Assembly (NCBI RefSeq): GCF_019263745.1
Contig: NZ_CP077107.1
Span: forward strand, 1,488,001 to 1,552,000
Length of the DNA stretch: 64,000 nt
Reading direction: 5' to 3'
Source: Methanospirillum hungatei
GTDB lineage: Archaea > Halobacteriota > Methanomicrobia > Methanomicrobiales > Methanospirillaceae
Part shown: positions 30,039-41,300 of the stretch, in pieces
Layout of the letters: the number at the start of each line of letters is the position of its first letter
Numbering within the stretch: position 1 is the stretch's first letter
Translations under genes and position numbers: made by a program
The notes under the pieces: generated by a model
Database searches by the model: none
The model's input: only the letters and a program-made list of their open reading frames with translations
What the model was told of the DNA's origin: nothing

Positions 30039-30078
30039 GAGATAGTATGGGAAGTATAAAGATATTTTTCTCTGTTTT

Positions 30079-33000
30079 TTATGGGAATTTAACTCGATAC
30101 CCGGTCCCGCAATTCCTGATAATCTCCATCTTCCCCCCAAGTTGTCCGATAAGACCTTTAATAAGCTGCATTCCCAGAGATGAACTTCTCTCCAGGATAA
30201 AACCATCCGGAAGGCCAATTCCATTATCTGAATAATTCAGGTGATACATATCTGAATCAAAGAACATTTCTATTGTTATTTCTCCTTTTTGTCCATCTGG
30301 AAATGCATGTTTTAAAGAGTTGGAGATCATCTCATTGATGATCAGGCTGCATGGCATGGCCTTATCAATATGCAAATAGATCTCTGAAATGTCTAATTTC
30401 ACCGAGATATTATGAGAAGTTGCCTTATAAGATTGGAACAGGTAATCAATGATCTTTTTGATGTAATCACCATAATCTATCCGGTCTAAATCATCAGACT
30501 GGTACAATTTTTCATGGATAAGGGCTAAAGATTTGATCCGGTTCTGACTTTCGTTAAAAATTTCTATCATTTCCGGATCTTTCAGGGCTCTTGCTTGCAT
30601 AAAAAGAAGGCTGGATATAACCTGCATATTATTTTTGACACGATGATGAATTTCCTTAAGCAATGTTTCTTTTTCTTTCAGTGATCGTGACAACTGCTCA
30701 TCAAACTGTTTTTGTTCGGTTATGTCTACTACGATTGATCGGGACATTACAAAGGATCCAGTTTTGTCATAGATAGCTGAAGCATTAACCCGGACCGGGA
30801 AGGTTGTCCCATCTTGTCGTATCATCTCGATTTCAATCCCAGACAACTCTCCTTTTTTAATGAAATCATGAAAATTGGCGATGAAAATTTTCTTACTGTC
30901 AGAAGGAAGAAGATCTGTGATATGTTTTTTGCCTACCACTTCATCAGATGAATATCCAAGCCAGGAGAGTTCTGTGTCATTCATCCTGACAATCAATCCC
31001 TCAGAATTCAGAGAATGGTATCCACATGGAGCATTATTATACAGATCATGAATCTCATTTGCAGTTTTCACCCGGTCATCCTCAGCACGGACTATTTCAG
31101 TAATATCCTGGGAAGATCCGACCAATCGGATTTTATTTTCACTTTCATCATGTAATACTTTCATCTGGGCATGAACAAATCTGACATCTCCATTGGGGAG
31201 AAGCAGCCGGTGATACACTGTTCCGGATGACTGATTGTCAATGATTCTTTGAATTTCATGATGGGCTCGGTCACGATCCTCAGGATGCATTCTGCTCATG
31301 ACCATATCATACGACGGCTGAACTGAATCCGGCTCATAGCCCATTATTCTATACTGTTCTTTGGACCAGAATACATGTCCGGTATTCATATTCATCTCCC
31401 AGGTTCCATAATGAGCGATAGCCTCGGCAACATCAAGTCGTTCCAGGTTTTCTTCAAGAACATGCTGGATGTACGTGAGTTCGTTATTTTTTTCGGTTAA
31501 TTCCAGAGTCCGTTCCTGAACACGATTCTCAAGCTCTTCATATGATCGAATAAGTTCATCTTCAACCAGTTTTTTATCGGTTATATCACGGTTTGTTCCT
31601 CTTCTTCCTAGAAAATTCCCGTCTGAATCAAAAATAGGGACACAGGTATGAGCTATCCATTTTATCTGGTTATGACGGGTGATAATCCTGAAGATAATCT
31701 CTTCTTTATCTTTTTTCTCATCCAGGGAGACATGGTTATTATAGATCTGAAGATCTGACGGATGAATCAACTGTTCTATGGTAATTTTTTGCTGATAGAA
31801 ATCATCAGAACGGTACCCGCAGATATGCTCGACAGAAGGGGTGACATATACATATCTATTATCAACTGAAAGCCAGTATTCCCAGTTATAGGTATAATCT
31901 GCAAGTATTCGGAATTTTTCTTCGCTTTTTATAAGATCGTTCCGTTGGGCTTCAAGTTCTTCATAATTCTGCCTGAGCTCTTCTTCTGATGCTGCAAGTT
32001 CTTCAAATGTTGCTCCAAGCTCCTGATTTTTGATTTCAAGTTCTGTCTGATATAACTTTTGATCAGTAATATTGATTGAGAGAATCGCAATCCCTTCAGG
32101 AACAGGTTGAATTTTCAAATTATACCATGAACGTTTCCCATCAGGAAAGACAAACTCACTCTCGATGTTCTGGGGAACTCTCTCTTGCATTGATTTTTTC
32201 AGCGATTGAAACATACTGGTGTGTTCTACGCCAGGATACATCACGGGCAATGAACTCTTCAGCAGCTCATTCCTTGAATATCCACTCTGCTGCACGGCAA
32301 CATCATTCAAATAAATATATTGGAACTCATGATCAAGTATTTGAAAACCTTCCAACATGGAGTCAAGAATCCGACGATATCGCTCTTCACTCTCATAGAG
32401 TGCATTTTCTGCTTTTTTCCGTTCACTGATATCCCTCGTTACACCAACCATTCCAGTAACACGGCCATTATTATCCGTGATGAGAGTTGTCACCGTTTCT
32501 GTTGGGAAGTATGTATTATCTTTGCGTACGAGATCCATCTCATGAGTCTGAACCCGGACTGATTCAATACCCCTTTCCATAGCACGAATTCTCTCAGGAT
32601 ACTCTTTTTTGAATACCTGAAGTGATTGTGGAGTAAGCATTGATTCAAGTGACTGGTTTGTGGCATCTTTCGGATCATATCCCAGGAGTACAGAAACTGA
32701 CGGACTGATATATGTGAATTTTTGCGACGGAAGGTCCATCTTCCAGATGATGTCTCCAACATTTTCCGCAAGCAGCCGATATCGTCGTTCGGTATATGCA
32801 AGAACAGAAGACATCTCATCAGCATGGTGCATCGAGTAGATTACAGCAGCACATAACCCTGCAAGAAAAAGAAACGTAAAACCAAGCGTCAAAATTATGA
32901 GATCTTCCCAATGTTTTGTATGGGATGTTAAAGATTCCCTAAATTTCAGGTCAAGAAGATCAGCCTGCTGTTCAAGATCGTATAAAGCGACTCTCAATCG

Positions 33001-33438
33001 GATCTGTAGATTTTGATCATCTCCAGGTAATTCCATCTGTTGATGTAAAAGATTTTTAAATGCCTCTACCTTTTCACTGAACTGATTTACAAGAGCTTCT
33101 CCCTCCGCATCAGAGAGATAACTTTTATTATGCAACTTTGTAATTGACTGTTCAAAAGACTTAACAGCCTGATCAAGAAGAGCATACCCGGAAGATGCAT
33201 CATACGGAGTACCAAACTCTTTTGAAAGCGAATAATGTAAAAATCCCTTTACTAAATCGATGCGTGCTGATCCAATGATGTTAAGGGTATCAATCGCTTG
33301 ATTCACATCATATTGTTGTTGATAATGAAGCCCTGCAATTCCTATGCACATCAGGAGTGTGAACAATATTGCACCCCAAATCCAGATACGGGGATTTTTA
33401 AGCAGCGAAATAAAATCAGAATATGAATAACCAGTCAT
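30079..33438 (-). CDS. Membrane sensor kinase, helical sensor-PAS(x5)-HisKA_2-HATPase
   Basis: An 1119-residue kinase. TM1 is at about 17-36 and TM2 at 185-208, enclosing a helical extracytoplasmic region of about 145 residues. About five PAS domains follow (roughly 220-345, 350-465, 500-640, 690-800, 810-915) with a coiled coil rich in Glu between the second and third (SEEELRQNYEELEAQRNDL). The HisKA_2 core is KEIHHRVKNNMQVISSLLFM (about 930); N box INEMISNSLKHAF; G boxes DNGIGLP and SLGMQLIKGL. Its start overlaps the stop of a solute-binding protein gene by 4 nt, so ligand sensing through that protein is likely. Confidence 0.9.
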   Translation of the reverse strand: MTGYSYSDFISLLKNPRIWIWGAILFTLLMCIGIAGLHYQQQYDVNQAIDTLNIIGSARIDLVKGFLHYSLSKEFGTPYDASSGYALLDQAVKSFEQSITKLHNKSYLSDAEGEALVNQFSEKVEAFKNLLHQQMELPGDDQNLQIRLRVALYDLEQQADLLDLKFRESLTSHTKHWEDLIILTLGFTFLFLAGLCAAVIYSMHHADEMSSVLAYTERRYRLLAENVGDIIWKMDLPSQKFTYISPSVSVLLGYDPKDATNQSLESMLTPQSLQVFKKEYPERIRAMERGIESVRVQTHEMDLVRKDNTYFPTETVTTLITDNNGRVTGMVGVTRDISERKKAENALYESEERYRRILDSMLEGFQILDHEFQYIYLNDVAVQQSGYSRNELLKSSLPVMYPGVEHTSMFQSLKKSMQERVPQNIESEFVFPDGKRSWYNLKIQPVPEGIAILSINITDQKLYQTELEIKNQELGATFEELAASEEELRQNYEELEAQRNDLIKSEEKFRILADYTYNWEYWLSVDNRYVYVTPSVEHICGYRSDDFYQQKITIEQLIHPSDLQIYNNHVSLDEKKDKEEIIFRIITRHNQIKWIAHTCVPIFDSDGNFLGRRGTNRDITDKKLVEDELIRSYEELENRVQERTLELTEKNNELTYIQHVLEENLERLDVAEAIAHYGTWEMNMNTGHVFWSKEQYRIMGYEPDSVQPSYDMVMSRMHPEDRDRAHHEIQRIIDNQSSGTVYHRLLLPNGDVRFVHAQMKVLHDESENKIRLVGSSQDITEIVRAEDDRVKTANEIHDLYNNAPCGYHSLNSEGLIVRMNDTELSWLGYSSDEVVGKKHITDLLPSDSKKIFIANFHDFIKKGELSGIEIEMIRQDGTTFPVRVNASAIYDKTGSFVMSRSIVVDITEQKQFDEQLSRSLKEKETLLKEIHHRVKNNMQVISSLLFMQARALKDPEMIEIFNESQNRIKSLALIHEKLYQSDDLDRIDYGDYIKKIIDYLFQSYKATSHNISVKLDISEIYLHIDKAMPCSLIINEMISNSLKHAFPDGQKGEITIEMFFDSDMYHLNYSDNGIGLPDGFILERSSSLGMQLIKGLIGQLGGKMEIIRNCGTGYRVKFP

Positions 33439-34310
33439 AATAATGTTTTCTCACTGCAATTTTGCTGTGTATGATAGTCTGGCAATTCTTCTTTCATAAT
33501 TCCAAACCGCCTTACAAGTTCCTGATGTTCCTCACTCCCAATATATAAGATCATCTGGTCGTTCCAGGCATCCAATAATTTTTTATCAGATTTTCGAAAC
33601 CCGAAGGCTCCATTTCCGGAGATGATGCTCTTTGAGATATCGGTTTGATCAAACGGGTATGCTTGTTCTACCATACGAGAGGGATTGTGTTTTTCAATCC
33701 ATCGAATCGGAGGTGAAGATAGTGCAAATCCATCAATTTTTCCGGTTTCAACACTTGCCAGTCCAGAAATCGCGTCGGGAACATGAATCAGTCTATCTTC
33801 AGACATTCCAAGTTCCCTGAAAATTAATTCTTCCACAGAGCCTGAAAGAACAGCAATACTGACATCCTTATTTTGAAACGCCTGTCGATATGAATGAATA
33901 TTATGAGGATTTCCCTTTTTTACTAGTAATCCCTGCAAAACATGAATAGAAGGCAGGGAAAATGCAATCTGTTCTTTACGAGCCTCAGTAATAAACATAC
34001 CTGAGGCAATAACATCAATCTTCCCAGCTTCTAATTCAGATATCAGGGATCCAAATTCTGTCTGACGCCAGGTAATATTTGAAATGCCTAATCGACGAAC
34101 AATTTCCCGTGCGACTTCAGGAGATTCTCCAGTTATTTCACTATTATCAATATACGCATATGGAGGTTCGATGGAATAGCCAATGATGATATAACCCTGG
34201 TCAATACACCGAGTAAGCGAAGAATCAAAATGTGGATGAAAGTATGAAAATGATAAAAAAATACCTGCAAAAATGAGCAAAATAATTGGTATTACATACC
34301 TTTGGTTCAT
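33435..34310 (-). CDS. Extracytoplasmic solute-binding protein, family 3
   Basis: A 291-residue protein with an N-terminal hydrophobic segment (about 5-23) and no lipobox Cys, so it is probably anchored by that helix. The binding-protein fold is clear: IIGYSIEPPYAYIDNSEITG, VAREIVRRLGI, LISELEAGKIDVIASGMFIT, RKEQIAFSLPS, then the second lobe DVSIAVLSGSVEELIF. Relatives bind amino acids or ectoine-like solutes. No ABC permease or ATPase is nearby; instead the stop overlaps a membrane kinase start, so it most likely presents ligand to that kinase. GTG at 34313 is an alternative start. Confidence 0.88.
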   Translation of the reverse strand: MNQRYVIPIILLIFAGIFLSFSYFHPHFDSSLTRCIDQGYIIIGYSIEPPYAYIDNSEITGESPEVAREIVRRLGISNITWRQTEFGSLISELEAGKIDVIASGMFITEARKEQIAFSLPSIHVLQGLLVKKGNPHNIHSYRQAFQNKDVSIAVLSGSVEELIFRELGMSEDRLIHVPDAISGLASVETGKIDGFALSSPPIRWIEKHNPSRMVEQAYPFDQTDISKSIISGNGAFGFRKSDKKLLDAWNDQMILYIGSEEHQELVRRFGIMKEELPDYHTQQNCSEKTLL

Positions 34311-34416
34311 CACGTATGTGTATATTGTATAATTCAGGTGTTATAGATTATCAATCATTTCTCACAGCACGATCAAAAAAAGAGATTCAAACAAGAATCA
34401 CCAAATTACTCGTATA

Positions 34417-35430
34417 TTACTCGGCAATTTTTCCATGCCCATAGTGCTTGAGCAAAAAGTTCCGAACCGCATCAGATTGGATCCATCCCTGATCTAACTG
34501 GGTTACAAGATTGTCAATCCGTTTGACCTGTTCGATAATTTCATCACCCTCTTTTGTTTCGAACATAGATGCAAGTGACATGATAATTGCCAGAGGATTC
34601 CGGATACGGTCATTTAAGATCTGGAACTGTTCCATATTGTGTTCTATCTGAACAAGTCCTTTTTTCTCTACCTCTTTTTCTATCCGGATCATCATGGATA
34701 TATCATGAAGCTGACCAATCACCTGGATAACTCCATCCGGGGTAGTAACTGGAACTATTGTAGAATCTAGCCAGATTTCCTCATCATGATAAGTAAAATT
34801 ATGTGTGACACGAAGAGAATTTCCAAATTCAAAGACTGTTTTTATCTGTTCCTGCAGAGTATCAAGGAGACTGGCCGGAATAAATGAACCAATGGGTACA
34901 GGAGATACAAGATCTTGCTCCTGACCGAAAAATTTCTTTGCATGGGTATTTAAAAAAAGGATATTGTGATTATTATCTAAAACGAATATCGAATCTTCAG
35001 CTAATTCTGCAATGGCTCTGTACCTTCTTTCACTCTCAATCAGAGCTTTATCCATCTCATGTTTATAAAGAGCCATCCGGATAGTTGTATGTAATGCCCG
35101 TTCTTCCAGTGGTTTGATGAGGTATCCAAATGGTTCTGAATGAACAGCCTTTTGCACTGTTGCTTCATCAGAATGAGCGGTTAGGTAAATGATTGGAATA
35201 CGATACTGCCTTCGGATAAGATCTGCCGCTTCAATCCCGGTCATCACACCTTTCAGGGTAATATCCATGATCATGATATCAGGATGCATTACCCCTGCTT
35301 TTTCCACCGCCTCTTCACCGGTATCCAAGATATCGAGAACTTCGTATCCCAGATCTTCAAGACGTGCACGTATCTCAAGTCCTGTAACAAACTCATCCTC
35401 AACAACCAGAATTTTAACTTTGTCCATCAT
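34417..35430 (-). CDS. Response regulator REC-PAS with a His-less dimerisation-like tail
   Basis: A 337-residue protein. Receiver at 1-122 (ILVVEDEFVT, phospho-Asp in IMIMDITL, Thr in IYLTAH, Lys in YLIKPLE), PAS at about 130-245. The tail (about 262-325) reads LNDRIRNPLAIIMSLASMF and later QVKRIDNLVTQLDQGWI: a helical hairpin like a kinase DHp domain but with Asp in place of the phospho-His and no HATPase. The same tail closes the 44272 gene and, more diverged, the 6176 gene. It is separated by about 100 bp from the solute-binding protein gene downstream on the same strand. Confidence 0.85.
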   Translation of the reverse strand: MMDKVKILVVEDEFVTGLEIRARLEDLGYEVLDILDTGEEAVEKAGVMHPDIMIMDITLKGVMTGIEAADLIRRQYRIPIIYLTAHSDEATVQKAVHSEPFGYLIKPLEERALHTTIRMALYKHEMDKALIESERRYRAIAELAEDSIFVLDNNHNILFLNTHAKKFFGQEQDLVSPVPIGSFIPASLLDTLQEQIKTVFEFGNSLRVTHNFTYHDEEIWLDSTIVPVTTPDGVIQVIGQLHDISMMIRIEKEVEKKGLVQIEHNMEQFQILNDRIRNPLAIIMSLASMFETKEGDEIIEQVKRIDNLVTQLDQGWIQSDAVRNFLLKHYGHGKIAE

Positions 35431-35594
35431 AGAGCAGATTTACAGAGCATTTTTGATTACAATGAAATACCGTTTTATCTCCTAGTATAAGAATTCCATG
35501 AATCGGATATTACCGGGTTATGAGCAAACAATTAAGGATACATCATCATGAGAGATAGATGTTTTCATTTGTGAAGTATAACCAAACAAGAACG

Positions 35595-38330
35595 TTATGC
35601 AGAAAACCGAAGAGTATATTTTGTTCCATTCGACCTATCTAATGTCATTGTTCCATTTAACTGATGAACAAGACCTTGTATGAGTTCAAGTCCCAGTGTT
35701 TTTGTTTTACCCGGCTCAATAGATTCAGGAATTCCAATCCCATTATCCGTATAGATCAGTTCATATTCATTTTCCAAAAGAGAGAAATCAATTTGAATCT
35801 CTCCAGGTCTGTTATCAGGAAAAGCATACTTGAGAGAATTTGAAACCAATTCACTTACGATTAAACTACAGGGAACAGCCTTGTCAATTGAGAGATAAAC
35901 CGTGTCATTATTTACTATGATCCTAACCTGGTTTTGTCCGGCCTTGTACGATTCGGCGATTTGCTTTGTAATTCGAATCAAATAATCAGGATAATCAATT
36001 CTATCAAAATCTTTTGACTGATATAACTTTTCATGAACAAGGGCAATAGATTTAATCCGATTCTGACTTTCAAGAAGTATATCCCGGACCTCCTTTTGCT
36101 CTGCATTTCTTGCCTGCATAAACAAAAGACTGGAAATAACCTGCATGTTATTTTTTACTCGATGGTGAATTTCTTTAAGCAGCACTTCCTTTTCTGCAAG
36201 AGAGGTCTGAAGTTCTTCAGTCCGGTTTTTCACTTCTATTTCAAGTTTTTCATTAAAATCTCGAAGTTGATCCTCGATAATCTTTCGTTCAGTTATATCA
36301 GTAAGGACATTGAGTGATGCAGGTTCCCCCTGATACTGGATAGTGCACCCTCTGACAACAACCCGTTTTCTTTCTCCACTTTTTGATAAAATTTCTAACT
36401 CATATGGTTCAATATCCTGACTATCCATCCTGCGCTTTATTGCATCAATGAGTATTCCGTGATATTCAGGAGAGACATGAAAGATAAGCAAGGTATCATA
36501 CAGTTCCTGGATTGTGTATCCCATCATGGAAGCAGCCGCTGGATTAACATATAAAAGCACTCCATTCCGATGAACAAGAATTATATCAGGAACATTATCA
36601 ACCAGCATCCTGTACCGTTCTTCACTCTCCCGGAGTGCATTTTCTATATCTTTTCGGCTGGTAATGTCGATGCATACCCCAGACATCCCGATTCCGACAC
36701 CATAGTGATCATATTCAGTTCTTCCTGCTGCTGCTATCCATCGAATCTCTCCGGATGGGAGAATAATTCGATATTCATTCCAGAGTTCTTTTTTCTCGCT
36801 CACAGACCTGAGAGTTCTCTCGTATGCAGCATCCCTATCGTCAGGATGGATTGTTTTCAGCCAGGAGTCAAATGAAGGGATGGTCCCGGGGGGAAGGCCA
36901 AACATCACGAAAAACTCATCTGACCAGGTAAGTGTATCAGATTGTATATCCCATGTCCACAGCCCTATCTTTGCGACGGTCTGGGTGAACTCAAGCCAGT
37001 TTTTCGCATATACAAGTTCTTTTTTTACCTCTTTTTCTTCTGTGACGTCCTCATAAACAGCAACGATTTCACCACCAGGTAACTTGAATACAAAATTATC
37101 CCGCCAGCCAGAGTGACGGTTATCCACATAGTAAGAGACCGGGAAATGTTTCGTTATCCCGGTTTTACTGACTTCCTGGAAGACCTGAAAAAGTCCAAAA
37201 TTTTCAACACCTGGAAAGACATCTTTGACAGAACGGCCAACAATATCCTCTCTTTTAAGCCCTTCAATCTTTTCAACGGCCGGGTTTACTTCCTCTATAA
37301 TAAAATCTGTCTCATCATGAGTTGGCCGATAGACTACAACACCGGAACGCATTGCATTAACAAGTTCTGAAAACCTGGTTTCACGTTCTCGTATCGTAAG
37401 ACTTTGATTTGCTACCCGATCCTCAAGTTCGCGTTTGGCAGCCTGAAGTTCATTCATCACCTTTTTTCGTTCATGTAATGCAGATATCAGAAAAAGGCCG
37501 GTAATAGACGTAATGGTTATAAAAGACTGAATAGAGAAGAGGGTATCATGAACAGAAGATCCAAAAAAAACACTCTGACTGAAATATACCGACCATATTG
37601 CGATCAGATCTCCAATGAGAACCGTAAGTGTTCCATGACGGGCAGAAAACCGAAAAGCAGCATATATTACAAAGATTAAAAACACATAGGGAGTGCTATA
37701 AGAAAATATGAGCATGCTTCCGATGATAAGCAGAAAATAAAAGAATACATGCTCAATCCTAATATATGTTGCAAGAGATGCTTTCGTCAGTGTTGACCAG
37801 GTAAAGATTACCGGGGCAATTATCAACATTCCTGCAACATCCCCAAGCCACCAGGTAAGGCTGTTTATCAGTATGTCAGGAACCTGAACATATCCGGATA
37901 GAATAAGTGAACTAACTCCAATTCCTGCAGCAATGAGAGACGAACCTGCACTTATGATACAAAACTTAAAAATAAGTCCTGGTGAGCTTAGGAACATTTT
38001 TTCTTTAATCAAATGTTGAAATGATAAACAAAAAACAGAAATTGCCAAGAAATTTCCAATGCCCAAAGATATTGCGACAGGAAGAGTGACCCCGGTTGTT
38101 GCGACCGAGAATACTGTTCCAAAAAAAACACCGGGAAGCAGATAAATTCTGGAAAATAATATGGCAGATACCGCAATTCCAGCAGGAATCCAGAAGGGGG
38201 ACACATTTCCATAACTGATCCCAAAAAACATGGAGATCTTTGCAAAAATGAAATAGATCAAGATAAAAAGGAGAATATGACCTGATTTTTTCAGATTAGT
38301 CACTAAATCTAATTTCATACGATGTCCCAT
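35595..38330 (-). CDS. Membrane sensor kinase, MASE1-PAS(x3)-HisKA_2-HATPase
   Basis: A 911-residue kinase. The N-terminal about 295 residues form an eight-helix MASE1-type sensor (FGISYGNVSPFWIPAGIAVS is the family hallmark). PAS domains follow at about 315-430, 440-570 and 575-690, then a coiled coil, the H box KEIHHRVKNNMQVISSLLFM, the N box VSELVSNSLKYAF and the G boxes DNGIGIP and TLGLELIQGL. The start is either ATG 38330 or ATG 38318; both overlap the end of the upstream dCache kinase, so the two kinases form an operon. Confidence 0.9.
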   Translation of the reverse strand: MGHRMKLDLVTNLKKSGHILLFILIYFIFAKISMFFGISYGNVSPFWIPAGIAVSAILFSRIYLLPGVFFGTVFSVATTGVTLPVAISLGIGNFLAISVFCLSFQHLIKEKMFLSSPGLIFKFCIISAGSSLIAAGIGVSSLILSGYVQVPDILINSLTWWLGDVAGMLIIAPVIFTWSTLTKASLATYIRIEHVFFYFLLIIGSMLIFSYSTPYVFLIFVIYAAFRFSARHGTLTVLIGDLIAIWSVYFSQSVFFGSSVHDTLFSIQSFITITSITGLFLISALHERKKVMNELQAAKRELEDRVANQSLTIRERETRFSELVNAMRSGVVVYRPTHDETDFIIEEVNPAVEKIEGLKREDIVGRSVKDVFPGVENFGLFQVFQEVSKTGITKHFPVSYYVDNRHSGWRDNFVFKLPGGEIVAVYEDVTEEKEVKKELVYAKNWLEFTQTVAKIGLWTWDIQSDTLTWSDEFFVMFGLPPGTIPSFDSWLKTIHPDDRDAAYERTLRSVSEKKELWNEYRIILPSGEIRWIAAAGRTEYDHYGVGIGMSGVCIDITSRKDIENALRESEERYRMLVDNVPDIILVHRNGVLLYVNPAAASMMGYTIQELYDTLLIFHVSPEYHGILIDAIKRRMDSQDIEPYELEILSKSGERKRVVVRGCTIQYQGEPASLNVLTDITERKIIEDQLRDFNEKLEIEVKNRTEELQTSLAEKEVLLKEIHHRVKNNMQVISSLLFMQARNAEQKEVRDILLESQNRIKSIALVHEKLYQSKDFDRIDYPDYLIRITKQIAESYKAGQNQVRIIVNNDTVYLSIDKAVPCSLIVSELVSNSLKYAFPDNRPGEIQIDFSLLENEYELIYTDNGIGIPESIEPGKTKTLGLELIQGLVHQLNGTMTLDRSNGTKYTLRFSA

Positions 38331-41300
38331 TTTCTACTGTCCGGGTAATAGTCCCGTTGAGTTGTTTAACAAGCCCATGGATAAGCTCCATACCAAGAGT
38401 TTTTGGTATAAGATGTAACTCTGTCTCTGGCATTCCTATACCATCATCAGCATAATTCAGGATATACATCCCATTTTCAAGAACAAAATCTATAGATATC
38501 GAACCTTCCCGCATATCCGGGAAAGCATGTTTCAAAGAGTTGGATATCAGCTCATTTACAACCAGGCTGCAGGGAACTGCTTTTGAAATGGGGATATATA
38601 CCGGAGTATCAGGAAGTTTCAGTGTTACCCTGCTACTGGTCTCTTTATAGGACTCAAAGATGTTACGGGTAATCTTTCGAAGGTATGATGAGTAATCAAT
38701 TCGTTCGAGATCTGATGACTGATAGAGTTCTTCATGGACAAGAGCAATGGACTTGACCCGGTTCTGACTTTCAACCATGAGTTCTTTTATCTTCTGATCT
38801 GTCGCAATCCGGGACTGCATGTAAAGCAGACTTGAGACTACCTGCATATTGTTTTTTACCCGGTGATGGATCTCCTTCAGTAAAATTTCCTTTTCGCGAA
38901 GAGATTTCTCAATAGTCTCTTCCATTCGCTTTCGTTCGGTAATATCTCGAAAACTCCAGACTCTTCCAGCGATAGTATACCCGATATGCTGTGGTTTTGA
39001 ATATCGCTCAATAATCCGGTTATCTTTAAGGGTGATGATATCACTCGTTTCAATGTCAGGGTTTTTTTCAACCTTTCTGATAGTATCGAAAAATGCATCT
39101 GAGTCTGAAACCTGATCTGAAAGGATATAAAAGAGTTCCTGTTCATGCATCCCCTGTATCTCATAATTTTCAATATTCCAAATTTGTTGAAAGATATGAT
39201 TAAAAACAGACACAATGTGAGAGTTATGAATTACAAGCAGTCCGTCAGGAGTCGATTCAATCGTGGCAGAGAGAATAGAAAGGATCTCTTGTAAATGTTT
39301 TTCAGCAGATACTCGCTCCTGCACTTCTGAAAGAAGTTCTTCATTCACAAATTTTATCTGATCAGTCCGTTCAGTTACCTTTTCCTCAAGAGTCTGGTTG
39401 AGGGTTTGCAACTCTTCTTCAATTCTTTTTTGGTTTGAAATATCAAGGATAAATGCAACTGCTTCTTCCCGCTCCTGCCCCAGCAGCACAAATCCAACAA
39501 GAACCCAGATTCTGGTCCCATCAGACCTGATATACTGTTTTTCAAACGGAGTACAACTACCACGTTCTTTTGCTACTGTAATAGCATATTCATCAAGAGC
39601 GGAAAATTCAACAGGAGTTATTTCATTCCATTTTATTCTGCCTGAATGGAGATCATCTTCTGAATACCCAATGATCCGGAGATATTCAGAATTCGCAAGG
39701 GAGATAGTACCATGTATATCCCCAATAATGATACCAATAATTGGCGAATCAAAAAATGCAGATATCTTTTCATTCGTCTTTCTGATATCTTCTTCAAGTT
39801 TTCTTTTGTCGGTAATGTCCTGAATGATGCCAACAATTTTTTCCGAACTGGTACCTGATCCCTGTCGGATATTTCCGGTCGAGACAACAATCCGTTCTGG
39901 TGAACCATCAACAGGGATGATGGTCGTTTCAATATTATATGGGATCTTATGCTCCATCAGATCAGCCATTTTTTTCATAACCTGATCGCGATGAGGAACA
40001 CAACTCAAAAAAGTCTCGAGGTCTACAAATCCATCAGGTGTTGGCTCCATTCGGAAAATTCGAAAGCCTTCATCCGTCGCCCATAACGTGTTCGCATCAA
40101 CATCATACTCCCATGTACCAATATGAGCAACTCGTTGTGCTTCATATAACCGTTCCCGAACCTCCTGAAGTGCATGCTCCGATGCAGATATTCTCTCCAT
40201 CTGAACCCGAAGTTCATCCTGCTGAGTTGCTAACTCTTCATTTGAGGCATGTAGCTCCTCATTCATTGACTGAAGTTCTACATTTTTTTCCAGGAGTTCA
40301 GTCTCATAGGCTTTCCGGGTAGTAATATCCCGAACAATCACCTGCCAAAATATCTTACCCTGATATTCAATTAGCCGGATGCTATTTTCGACTGGAAAAA
40401 CCGTTCCGTCTTTTTTCTGATGCTCAGTCTCAACTACACGAGTTTTTGTTTGAATCAGGTATTCTTTTTCATTTGTTAGTTTTTCTCGTGATATTGCAGA
40501 ATGGAGATCAAACAATCTTCTTTTCTGAAACTCTTCAGGACTATATCCGTACATCACAACCGCACGGTCATTGACATCAAGAATGTGCCAATCAGTATCC
40601 AGTATGAAGATTGCATCATTCGCCTGCTCCATAAGAAGGCGTATCCGATCAGAAAGGAAAAGTTCATGCTGTTTTTGGTCGAGTTCCTGGCGAATGTAGT
40701 TATTTTCCCGGATTTTATAGAAGGCAATAAAGACAAGAGATGCAATAATGATTAAAAGGAGCATGAGGCCAATTATAAAAAATGAAAATTGTTTGAACGG
40801 AGTATATATTTCATCCTGATCTATTTTTGCAACAATAAACCATGGTGTTCCGTTAATATCTGTAATGGATGCTACAACCGGCACACTCCGATAGTCATTC
40901 CCTTTGACAATTCCCCGGATTCCTTTCACTGCCATTACAGCCGGAACATTTTCATTTTCCAATGGAATTTGAAGATTAAGACCGGCATTCTGAATATGCC
41001 TGAGATCATTTAAAAATAGAACCTCATTCCCAACCTGCCGGAGAATCAGTGACTCTGCAGTTTTTGTAGATTTCGGCCATGATTGAATCATGGGATAGAG
41101 GTATTGTTCAGGATTCATCTCAAGAACCAGGACCCCTATTGCTGGATCACCTGTTCTTGCCCGTATAGGAATCCAGAATTCCATTGTTCTCTTCCCGGTT
41201 TCTGGATCTAAAAAGAGATCAGTAAAAACAGGGTTTGCAGAATTCAGTGCTTTAAAAAACGTTTCATTCTTACTAAATGTGCTGATTGATGCATCATCCG

